Of a stretch of 38,259 nucleotides of DNA, positions 31,594 to 38,259 are shown piece after piece; the stretch's first letter is position 1, and every line of letters begins with the position of its first letter. Position numbers and translations under genes: made by a program. Below the pieces are notes generated by a model. It had not been told where the DNA came from. It did no database searches and was given only the letters and a program-made list of their open reading frames with translations. Where the stretch lies: positions 1 to 38,259 of the forward strand of contig JAZSRC010000036.1 in assembly GCA_045538305.1 (NCBI GenBank), given 5' to 3'. Origin of the DNA: SFHK01 sp045538305 (GTDB taxonomy: Bacteria > Bacillota > Clostridia > Christensenellales > Aristaeellaceae).

Positions 31594-32193
31594 ATGTCAA
31601 TCTTGTCAGCACTGGGAATCATGAGCAAGGAAGAAAAAGAGCTCATGCGCAAAATGGCCATCCGCAGCACCATGAATGAGATTGCAAAGTGCAACAGATC
31701 TCTGGAAGAAAAGAAAAAGAGAATGCTCAATTTGGCGCTGGACGCAAAGAACGGCGGCATGGAACGCGAGTTTATGACTGCAAAAAACGCTCTGATCGCC
31801 ATCATGAAATACTCTCAGATGCTTAAGTCCATTTCTCTGCGCATGGAAATTGCAGAAACCATGCGCGATATGAGCCGTATCAGCGTAAAGGCCATCGGCT
31901 CCCTCGGCGATATCGGCAAGGAACTCAGCGGTATGCTGAACAGCGGCGCCTTCATCAAGAGCCAGGCTGCCTTTGAAATGGGTTCCATGAAGATGGAACA
32001 AATGATGAACCAGATGGACGATATTTTCGGACAGGAGTCCTCCATGCCCACGCCGGATTCCGAATCCTCCAACGACTGGGATATGATGGTTTCCGATTTG
32101 ATCGAGAATACCGCAAAGCAGAAATCCGATCCCATGAACGACGTCATCAACAGTCTGTACAGTGAACTTGGCCAGAACAAATCCTCTAACTGA
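31594..32193 (+). CDS. Small ESCRT-III (Snf7/CHMP)-like protein
   Basis: A 199-residue helical protein. The layout matches a CHMP subunit: a short hydrophobic N terminus (MSILSALGI), a basic helix 12-50, a second long helix 52-93 starting at GGMEREFMTAKN, helix 3 (96-115), and a Met-rich helix 4 (125-147, SMKMEQMMNQMDDIFG). Then come an acidic linker (155-163) and a C-terminal amphipathic helix (181-193, NDVINSLYSEL) in the place of a MIT-interacting motif. The core is basic and the tail acidic, as in ESCRT-III. It has a strong AAGGAGG site and lies 54 bases after the first such gene and 23 bases before the MIT-AAA+ gene. Family membership is inferred. PspA/IM30 lacks the short acidic tail plus C-terminal helix. 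Confidence 0.65.
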   Translation: MSILSALGIMSKEEKELMRKMAIRSTMNEIAKCNRSLEEKKKRMLNLALDAKNGGMEREFMTAKNALIAIMKYSQMLKSISLRMEIAETMRDMSRISVKAIGSLGDIGKELSGMLNSGAFIKSQAAFEMGSMKMEQMMNQMDDIFGQESSMPTPDSESSNDWDMMVSDLIENTAKQKSDPMNDVINSLYSELGQNKSSN

Positions 32194-32216
32194 AATACGG
32201 CATATTGAGGTGTGTT

Positions 32217-33914
32217 ATGGGCAGTATGTATGAACAGGTTCTTCAGCAGTACATCCTTCAGGCGCAGGAAGCGCAGAAAGCAGGAAAGTACTCTGAAGCA
32301 AAGAGTCTTTTTGAAAGTGCCGCGCGGGCAACGCTGGATGAAGCGCGGGAAGCTTCAGGTTCCAGAAAAGAATATCTGGTTGAACGCGCGAAAAAGCTGA
32401 TTGCGTTGGCAAATAATGTTACGCCTGCCACTCAAACGTCCGGCCCGAATATTTCTTCACAGCCCGGCGTAAGCGGAAACAGCGATCAGCCTGCAGAAAA
32501 CCTTGAAACGTTGAAAAAGGAGCTGCACAGCTTTATCGGCCTTGACGTTGTAAAAACCGAGGTCGACAGCATGATCGACTGGATTCAGATTGCAAAGCAG
32601 CGCAAGGAGCAAGGGCTTCCCACGACGGATCTTTCCCTGCATATGGTTTTCTCGGGCAATCCCGGAACCGGCAAAACCACCATCGCCCGCCTGCTTGCGC
32701 GCATGTATCACTCGTTGGGCGTGCTCAGTCAGGGCCAGCTGGTAGAAGTTGACAGAAGCAATCTGGTAGCAGGCTATATTGGCCAGACCGCCATCAAAAC
32801 CAGCGAAGTTATCAAAAGCGCGTTGGGCGGCGTACTGTTTATCGATGAAGCCTACACGCTTACCAGCAAGGGCGGAAACGACTTTGGTCAGGAAGCGGTA
32901 GACACGCTGCTTAAGGCCATGGAGGATCACAGAGACGATCTGATGGTCATCGTAGCGGGCTATACCGATAAAATGGAGGCTTTTATACAGTCCAACCCGG
33001 GCCTGAAGTCCCGCTTCACAAACTTCCTGGAGTTCCCCGATTATACCGAAGACGAATTGATCGATATTTTCAAGCTGAACTGTAAAAAGGGCGGCTACAA
33101 GCTGTCTTCGGACGCGGAGCCTTCGCTGAAGGCTGCCATCCGCCGCCTGCGCCAGGAAAATGACCCCTTCGGTAACGGACGCGACGTGCGCAATCTGTTC
33201 CAAAAAACCATTCGCAACCAGTCCGTTCGCCTTGCAAAGGAATCCGGAACTCATACCAAAGACGAATTGGCCACCCTCACAAAACTGGATTTTAGTATCG
33301 CCCCCAGCAGTCCGAAGGACCCTCTGATTGAAAAGATTCAAACCCGCGGCGCAAAGTACATCGATCGCCGCAATGAGGACGGTCGTCTTTGGATTGCGGG
33401 GGGGCACATCAATGATAGGCTCATTTCTGAGCTTGCCTCACTTGGGTATCTGTTTACATTCCGCGCAAACGGAAGCCCTGACGGCAGCGGCGATGCCTGG
33501 TACATGGGCGAAAAATTGCCCGACGAGCCGCAGCCCGTCAAGAACCGACTGGTTCTTGATTTTGCCAGCATCCGTGCGCTTAGAGAACAATCCAATCAGG
33601 TGCGCGAAGCGCTAAAGGTAGAAAGCCACAAGCCCACAAAGCCGCCGGTTTCTCCCCTTCAGGAAATGCTGAACGGGCTTTCCGAAGTGCTTCGTCAAGC
33701 GCTGTCCATTTTCATAACCAGCGAGCAGCCGCAGGACGAACTCGCACGGTTTGCCGTTATGCACGCAACCATGCCCCAGCTCCTGATTGACGATATCAAC
33801 GCAAGCGCAAAGGAAGCCATCGGCGACGATATTATTGATTCCTCAGGAATGTCCCCCAAGGTATATGACGAATACGCCTCTACATTAAAGCAACTCTTAT
33901 CAAAGGAGAATTGA
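32217..33914 (+). CDS. SpoVK/CbbX-class AAA+ ATPase with N-terminal MIT-like domain (Vps4-like layout)
   Basis: A 565-residue protein. Residues 4-67 form three helices with the MIT pattern (AQEAQKAGKYSEAKSLFESA in helices 1-2, then ERAKKLIALA), as in Vps4. A low-complexity linker (70-95) follows. The AAA+ domain (98-345) has Walker A GNPGTGKT (147-154), pore-loop-like GYIGQT (186-191), Walker B VLFIDEAY (206-213) and an arginine-finger candidate R266. It is of the CbbX/SpoVK class, not the classical Vps4 clade. A small domain (372-432, YIDRR..GRLWIAGG..GDAWYMGE) and a helical C terminus complete it. ATG 32217 is chosen for the GAGG six bases upstream. A single TPR is an alternative reading of the N terminus. 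It probably remodels the two preceding coiled-coil proteins. Confidence 0.85.
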   Translation: MGSMYEQVLQQYILQAQEAQKAGKYSEAKSLFESAARATLDEAREASGSRKEYLVERAKKLIALANNVTPATQTSGPNISSQPGVSGNSDQPAENLETLKKELHSFIGLDVVKTEVDSMIDWIQIAKQRKEQGLPTTDLSLHMVFSGNPGTGKTTIARLLARMYHSLGVLSQGQLVEVDRSNLVAGYIGQTAIKTSEVIKSALGGVLFIDEAYTLTSKGGNDFGQEAVDTLLKAMEDHRDDLMVIVAGYTDKMEAFIQSNPGLKSRFTNFLEFPDYTEDELIDIFKLNCKKGGYKLSSDAEPSLKAAIRRLRQENDPFGNGRDVRNLFQKTIRNQSVRLAKESGTHTKDELATLTKLDFSIAPSSPKDPLIEKIQTRGAKYIDRRNEDGRLWIAGGHINDRLISELASLGYLFTFRANGSPDGSGDAWYMGEKLPDEPQPVKNRLVLDFASIRALREQSNQVREALKVESHKPTKPPVSPLQEMLNGLSEVLRQALSIFITSEQPQDELARFAVMHATMPQLLIDDINASAKEAIGDDIIDSSGMSPKVYDEYASTLKQLLSKEN

Positions 33915-33916
33915 AC

Positions 33917-35239
33917 ATGGCAGACATCAGTCGGCGCGAATCATCCGCGCTCATTAATTCACTGACTGCCGGCGTCGTTCCCCGCATTGGTCTGAGACAT
34001 ATCGCGGTTGGCCGACAGAAGGAGGTCACCGCGTTTTTGCAGGATCTTCAGACCATTTCAGAGGGTGGCGCGGGTTTTCGAACCATCTGCGGCGCATATG
34101 GAAGCGGAAAAAGCTTTCTTCTGCAGCTGATTCGCCTAAATGCAACCGAACGCGACTTTGTCGTAGCGGATGCAGATCTTTCTCCGGAGCGCAGGCTGAC
34201 AGGCACGAAAGGTCAGGGTATTTCAACCTACCGCGAGCTCATGCAGCATTTATCCACAGCTGCCCGTCCGGAGGGCGGCGCACTGGAAGCGGTTTTACAG
34301 AAATGGATTTCGCGCCTTCAGGCCGAAGCCATTGAGGAAAAGCAGCTTACCCCCGGTGATCCTGCACTTGTGGACGCCGTAAGCGCGAAAATTTCCGCCG
34401 TACTGGTAGAGCTTTCCGAAATGATGTACGGCTATTCCTTTGCCTCCGTCATCGACTCTTATTGGCGCGGCATTGTAAACGGCGACGATAGTTTGAAAAT
34501 GAATGCGCTGCGCTGGATTCGCGGCGAGTTTTCCACGAAAACGGACGCCCGGCAGGCGCTGAACGTGGACACCATCATCGATGATCAGAACTGGTATGAA
34601 TTCCTGAAGCTGTTTGCCCGCTTTGTAACGAAAGCCGGGTATTGCGGTCTGCTGATCTTCCTGGATGAGGGCGTAAACCTCTACAAAATCAACAACCGCC
34701 AATCCAGGGAAAGCAATTACGAAAAGCTGCTTGCCATTTTTAACGATACCATGCAGGGAAAAGCCCAATACATTGGCTTTTTCTTGAGCGGAACGCCGCA
34801 GTTTGTGTATGACGAACAGCGCGGCCTGTTCAGCTACGAAGCCCTGCGTACACGCCTTGCGGAAAGTCAGTTTGCCGTCGAAGGCTATACCGATTATACC
34901 AGCCCCGTTATCAAACTGAACCGCCTCACCAACGAAGAAATCTATTTGCTGCTTGAAAGGCTTTGCCATCTGCATGCCATTCACTACGGCTACACCTCAA
35001 GAATACTGGAGGAAGAGCTGGCCCTGTTCATGAACACAGTTGCCGGGCGCCTGGGTGCGGATAAAATGCTTACGCCCCGCGAAGTAACGCGTGATTTCCT
35101 GGGCGTGCTCAACATCCTTTATCAGCAGCTGGATCTTACCATGGCCGATCTTCTAACGCAGAAAGACGTACGTTTTACCGATCCTCAGACGGAGCCGCCG
35201 GAGGACACGCCCGACGATTTTGCGGCTTTTGACTTATGA
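33917..35239 (+). CDS. BrxD-like P-loop ATPase (DUF2791 family)
   Basis: A 440-residue ATPase of the BREX BrxC/BrxD-related family. Walker A is GAYGSGKS (59-66), the family segment ALRWIRGEF spans 197-205, Walker B is LLIFLDE (245-251), a sensor-like stretch is FFLSGTP (288-294), and R311/R313 are arginine-finger candidates. In type 2 BREX and in several other predicted defence or DNA-processing operons, this protein is paired with an Lhr-like helicase, as here. The start is ATG 33917, with AAGGAG eight bases upstream, 2 bases after the MIT-AAA+ stop. Its end overlaps the helicase by ATGA. No brxA, brxB, brxC, pglX or pglZ is present in the window. Confidence 0.88.
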   Translation: MADISRRESSALINSLTAGVVPRIGLRHIAVGRQKEVTAFLQDLQTISEGGAGFRTICGAYGSGKSFLLQLIRLNATERDFVVADADLSPERRLTGTKGQGISTYRELMQHLSTAARPEGGALEAVLQKWISRLQAEAIEEKQLTPGDPALVDAVSAKISAVLVELSEMMYGYSFASVIDSYWRGIVNGDDSLKMNALRWIRGEFSTKTDARQALNVDTIIDDQNWYEFLKLFARFVTKAGYCGLLIFLDEGVNLYKINNRQSRESNYEKLLAIFNDTMQGKAQYIGFFLSGTPQFVYDEQRGLFSYEALRTRLAESQFAVEGYTDYTSPVIKLNRLTNEEIYLLLERLCHLHAIHYGYTSRILEEELALFMNTVAGRLGADKMLTPREVTRDFLGVLNILYQQLDLTMADLLTQKDVRFTDPQTEPPEDTPDDFAAFDL

Positions 35240-37407
35240 GCAATTCCGCCTTTAATCGCTACGCGCCGTTTATTCAGGAATACATTTACCGCAAGCGCTG
35301 GACCGATCTGCGCGAGATTCAGGTTGAAGCCTGTGTGCTGATATTGGATACAGACAAGCATGTGATCATCGCTTCCGACACTGCCTCCGGCAAGACGGAA
35401 GCGGCGTTTTTTCCTATGCTCACACAGCTTGATGAAAAACCAGCCACCTCCATTGGGATTATGTACATAAGTCCGCTCAAAGCGCTGATCAACGACCAAT
35501 TCGAGCGTTTAAACCTTCTTTTGAAGGATGTCAACATTCCCGTTTGGCCATGGCACGGCGATGTATCGCAAACCATGAAAAAACAGGCTCTTCGCGAAAT
35601 GCGGGGCATACTGCAGATTACGCCGGAATCGCTGGAGGCCATGCTCATGCGGCATCCGGAAGACGCTGCACGCCTTTTTGGAGATCTGAGATTCATCGTT
35701 ATTGATGAAATTCACGCGCTGATGGGCTCAGAACGAGGGCTCCAACTTCTGTGTCTGATGCACAGGCTGGAACAGCTTACCTCGGCAAGGCCGCGCAGAA
35801 TCGGTTTATCCGCCACTCTGAACGACTATGACGCCGCGCTTCGCTTTTTATCGCAAGGATCAAGCAGAGAAGCCGTTGCCGCAGGCGTTCAATCCAGAAA
35901 ACGTTCTGTAGGTTTGCATGTGGAGAACTATCTGCTTCCAAAGGATAAGGAAGCCAAGCAGGCCGTTATCGATCAGTTTCATAAAAAACTGTATGACCTC
36001 AGCCATCAGAGAAAGTGCCTGATCTTTACAGGAAGCCGTTCCTCCGCCGAAAAGACGATTACCGCGCTTAAGCAAATCGCTTCTGAGCGCGGCGAAAGCG
36101 ATATATTCCGCGTTCACCACGGAAGTATTTCCAAAGATGTCCGCCGCGACGCTGAAACGGCACTAAAGAGCGACGAAGGGCCCATGGTTGTCGCCGCGAC
36201 GCTCACGCTGGAGTTGGGCATCGATATCGGCGATCTGGATTCAACCATCCATATCGGCGCGCCGATTTCCTGCGCCAGCTTTGTTCAGCGCCTTGGGCGA
36301 AGCGGACGCCGCACAGGAAAATCGCTGATGACATTCATGGACCTTCTATCCGAAACCGAGGAAAAGTCGGTAGACGCGCTCGCATGGGAGCTTCTTAAGA
36401 CCATCGCTGTTATACAGTTATATCTGGAAAAACGCTGGGTAGAGCCGTTTGAATTGAAAAAGAAGCCCTTCAGCCTGCTCATTCACCAAACGCTGAGCAC
36501 GCTCATGGCTTGCGGTTCTCTCACGCCGTCAGAGCTCGCCCAAAAGGTGCTTACGCTGCCCGCATTCAGCGAGACGATTACAAAAGAAGAATACAAAATG
36601 CTTCTTTTGCACCTGATTGCAGAAGGCGTTCTTTTACGAATGGAAAACGGAGAAATACTTCTTGGCGACAAAGGCGAAAAGCTGGCCGGAAACTTTACCT
36701 TTTACGCTGTTTTCCCAGACAGCGAAGATTGGAAGGTTTTCCACCGCAACGCAGAAATCGGCAGCATGAACAAACGTCTTCGTCTGGGCGATTGCCTTAC
36801 CCTGTCCGGGCGCGGTTGGAAAATCACCGGTGTAGACGCCAAACGCAGGCATTTGCTCGTAGAACCGACGGAAAAAGCCCAGACCATATCCTGGGAAGGC
36901 ATTCCCGGCGATACGCACGCGGCCATTGTGGAGCGCATGCGTCAGGTTCTCAGCGAGGATTGCTCCTATCCATACCTTGGTAAAACCGCCCAACAGCTGC
37001 TTCTGGACATGCGTTCCTTCGCAAAGAACGAGGGCATATTGAACAGCCCCATTCAGGAACACTCCGGCTTTATCCGCCTTTTCCCTTGGTGCGGAACCAA
37101 AACGCTCAAAACTGCGTATCTGCTTTTGAAAGGACCCTACGCGCAAAAACTATGCATAAACCGCATTTACCTGAAAACACACCATATTGAAGTTTGGACC
37201 AGCCTGAATGCCTCCGAATTCGCTCAGGCGTTGGCTACGCTTGACGAAAATGCGGAGTTTATCGCTGAAGGTCTCCTGAAAGACAATAAAGTAGAACCTG
37301 TCGACAAGTTTGATTCCCTCCTCCCGAAGGCTATGCTTCATACATCCTACCTTCAGAACGAGTTGGACATTCCGGGCGCCTTAGAACTGCTGAAACGCCT
37401 GAAATGA
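35236..37407 (+). CDS. Lhr-like superfamily 2 DEAD/DEAH helicase (BrxHI-like)
   Basis: A 723-residue helicase. Motif Q-like LREIQVEAC (25-33), motif I ASDTASGKTEA (46-56), motif Ia ISPLKALINDQ (78-88), motif II DEIH (157-160), motif III SAT (192-194), motif V TLELGIDIG (324-332) and motif VI QRLGRSGRR (351-359) are all intact. A winged-helix region, as in Lhr, probably follows (about 395-470). Residues ~480-723 are not recognised and may bind nucleic acid or partners. It is shorter than full Lhr (about 1500 residues), matching the Lhr-core/BrxHI size class. Translation is coupled to the BrxD-like gene. It is the last gene of the operon. Confidence 0.92.
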   Translation: MSNSAFNRYAPFIQEYIYRKRWTDLREIQVEACVLILDTDKHVIIASDTASGKTEAAFFPMLTQLDEKPATSIGIMYISPLKALINDQFERLNLLLKDVNIPVWPWHGDVSQTMKKQALREMRGILQITPESLEAMLMRHPEDAARLFGDLRFIVIDEIHALMGSERGLQLLCLMHRLEQLTSARPRRIGLSATLNDYDAALRFLSQGSSREAVAAGVQSRKRSVGLHVENYLLPKDKEAKQAVIDQFHKKLYDLSHQRKCLIFTGSRSSAEKTITALKQIASERGESDIFRVHHGSISKDVRRDAETALKSDEGPMVVAATLTLELGIDIGDLDSTIHIGAPISCASFVQRLGRSGRRTGKSLMTFMDLLSETEEKSVDALAWELLKTIAVIQLYLEKRWVEPFELKKKPFSLLIHQTLSTLMACGSLTPSELAQKVLTLPAFSETITKEEYKMLLLHLIAEGVLLRMENGEILLGDKGEKLAGNFTFYAVFPDSEDWKVFHRNAEIGSMNKRLRLGDCLTLSGRGWKITGVDAKRRHLLVEPTEKAQTISWEGIPGDTHAAIVERMRQVLSEDCSYPYLGKTAQQLLLDMRSFAKNEGILNSPIQEHSGFIRLFPWCGTKTLKTAYLLLKGPYAQKLCINRIYLKTHHIEVWTSLNASEFAQALATLDENAEFIAEGLLKDNKVEPVDKFDSLLPKAMLHTSYLQNELDIPGALELLKRLK

Positions 37408-37445
37408 ACGGTGCGTACCATACATGCGGATTTATCGATTGAATA

Positions 37446-37474
37446 TGGACAATTCCATCCGAGCATGATAGAAT
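37446..37474 (+). promoter_or_regulatory. Promoter of the small membrane protein gene
   Basis: TGGACA (37446-37451), a 17-base spacer and TAGAAT (37469-37474), with a TGn extension before the -10. It gives the last gene its own transcription start. No terminator is evident between it and the helicase. Confidence 0.65.
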
Positions 37475-37507
37475 GTAGGCTGAAAAAAGCAGAAAGAGAT
37501 TCAGACT

Positions 37508-37978
37508 ATGAAAGCAATTGCAAAGTTTTTGACAGGCATCGTCATTGTCGTTGCACTGGCAGCGGTGTACTATATCGTCTCCTCCAAGCTGCCGATGCGT
37601 ATGGAGGTTAGTGTAGTGCCCGCCTCTGTTCAAAAGGAACGCTTTTCGCAAATCACTCAGGAAGTATCCGCCGGTCTCTACGACGGCGTATCTGCACTTG
37701 ATGATATAAATGAGTATTCCTTTGTAACGATTTTAGCCTCTGTAAGCAATTTTTCGCCGTTTACAGCGGAATGGACGCAATTGTCTCCAAAGCGTCTTGA
37801 CGGCGACTTATTGATCTGCGAAACTGATGCCGGCCCGAAGGACATTCCACCCTTTCAGACCGGCGACCTATCCGTAACCATTCTCACTAAAAACGATTCT
37901 GCCGACAGAAGCGGCTGGCTGGAGTATTACATCTTCGGCCGCTTCCATTCCATACTGGCGGAATCTGCTATAGAGTAG
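37508..37978 (+). CDS. Small signal-anchored extracytoplasmic protein, function unknown
   Basis: A 156-residue protein I do not recognise. A short basic start (MKAIAKF) is followed by one hydrophobic helix (about 8-25), then an outside domain of about 125 residues with mixed beta-type sequence, e.g. SFVTILASVSNFSPF and GDLSVTILTKND. No Cys lipobox is present, so it is likely an N-terminally anchored or secreted protein. An AAAGAG-type site precedes the ATG. It follows the helicase by 100 bases but has its own promoter, so membership of the ESCRT-like operon is uncertain. An IS3 element begins 32 bases after its stop. Confidence 0.75.
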   Translation: MKAIAKFLTGIVIVVALAAVYYIVSSKLPMRMEVSVVPASVQKERFSQITQEVSAGLYDGVSALDDINEYSFVTILASVSNFSPFTAEWTQLSPKRLDGDLLICETDAGPKDIPPFQTGDLSVTILTKNDSADRSGWLEYYIFGRFHSILAESAIE

Positions 37979-38009
37979 AGAAAAAAAGGAACGGAGCTGT
38001 TCATTGAAG

Positions 38010-38259
38010 TGACCCCAAAAAGTTAGACAGAAGAATAAGAACTAAGCTACAAGGGATTGCAACCTGTGAAAAGCAGGAGGTAATCCCTTTAGTTTTGCCT
38101 TAATCCTACGGTGGTTATAGTAATCAAGATACTCAACCAGTTCGCGGCAAAAATGCTCCATGGATTCAAAATCCTGTAAGTAAAGCAGTTCGCTTTTAAG
38201 AAGACCAAAGAAGTTCTCCATAACAGCGTTGTCAAGGCAGTTTCCCTTCCGGCTCATGC
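38010..38259 (-). mobile_element. IS3-family insertion sequence, right end only (cut by window end)
   Basis: The terminal repeat TGACCCCAAAAAGTTAGACA begins at 38010 and is typical of the IS3 family (IS150-like group). The rest of the element, including orfA and most of orfB, lies beyond the window. It probably marks the contig end. Confidence 0.88.
38042..38259 (-). CDS. IS3-family transposase OrfB, C-terminal part
   Basis: Only the last ~72 residues are inside the window. They hold the end of the rve integrase core, with the segment SRKGNCLDNAVMENFFG carrying the catalytic Glu, and the family ending YLDYYNHRRIKAKLKGLPP. The first Met in the window is internal to the real protein, and the frame is open to the window edge. 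Confidence 0.93.
   Translation of the reverse strand, partial: MSRKGNCLDNAVMENFFGLLKSELLYLQDFESMEHFCRELVEYLDYYNHRRIKAKLKGLPPAFHRLQSLVA

Noticed and set aside
31594..32193. Simple assignment of the small coiled-coil protein as PspA/Vipp1
   Set aside because: The order with an acidic linker and a C-terminal amphipathic helix, and the adjacent MIT-AAA+ gene, fit CHMP-type ESCRT-III better. Kept as an alternative pending profile searches.
32217..32423. TPR repeat and type VII secretion EccA identity for the AAA+ protein
   Set aside because: EccA carries several TPRs and sits among esx/ecc genes. Here there is a single three-helix unit and no such neighbours.
33917..37407. A complete BREX locus
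   Set aside because: Only BrxD-like and BrxHI-like genes are present. No brxA, brxB, brxC, brxL, pglX or pglZ can be found in the window.

Overview
The window looks like a contig from an anaerobic member of the Bacillota (class Clostridia or a close relative) with a fairly GC-rich, closely packed genome. The signs are a PerR/rubrerythrin oxygen-defence operon, a T-box leader on hisS-aspS, CtsR-type operators, the infC-rpmI-rplT operon with a leader RNA, sigma-A promoters with 17-base spacers, and strong AAGGAGG ribosome binding sites. I cannot name the genus. The window starts at an IS1182-family element (2-1676) and ends inside an IS3-family element (from 38010), so both ends may simply be assembly breaks at repeated sequences.

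Layout. 1692-3253 (-): perR, rubrerythrin and reverse rubrerythrin, facing a sirtuin deacylase (3439-4149, +). Both promoters and two PerR/Fur-like boxes lie between them. 4288-5918 (+): ECF sigma factor translationally coupled to a DUF4179-like membrane anti-sigma/sensor protein. 6008-9509 (-): AlaX-type editing protein, MATE transporter and HAD phosphatase. 9737-10162 (+): Hsp20 behind tandem CtsR boxes. 10169-13538 (+): T-box with an Asp specifier, hisS, aspS. Then a YitT-like membrane protein, a decayed DUF4143-type ATPase remnant, a GNAT acetyltransferase and oligoendopeptidase F. 17721-19006 (+): leader, infC (apparent AUC start), rpmI, rplT. 19156-24721 (+): malQ, glgP (glycogen breakdown) and hflX with an N-terminal JAMM-like domain. 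24808-30130 (-): polA, coaE, a membrane-anchored lytic transglycosylase and a family 5 solute-binding protein, as overlapping genes.

The most unusual part is the operon at 30472-37407 (+). It encodes two helical, charged proteins whose layout resembles eukaryotic/archaeal ESCRT-III (Snf7/CHMP) subunits: a short N-terminal hydrophobic/basic segment, a long helical hairpin, further helices, an acidic linker and a C-terminal helix. The first of these has a strong in-frame internal start exactly where its ESCRT-III-like core begins. Next comes a SpoVK/CbbX-class AAA+ ATPase with an N-terminal three-helix MIT-like domain, the arrangement by which Vps4 recognises ESCRT-III tails. These are followed with 2-base or ATGA junctions by a BrxD-like (DUF2791) P-loop ATPase and an Lhr-like helicase, a pair known from BREX-type and related defence loci. 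No other BREX genes are present. I read this as a candidate bacterial ESCRT-III/Vps4-like module joined to a DNA-processing ATPase/helicase module, possibly defence or DNA-membrane surveillance. The homology calls come from reading the sequence only and need profile and structure comparison. A small signal-anchored protein of unknown function (37508-37978) follows with its own promoter.
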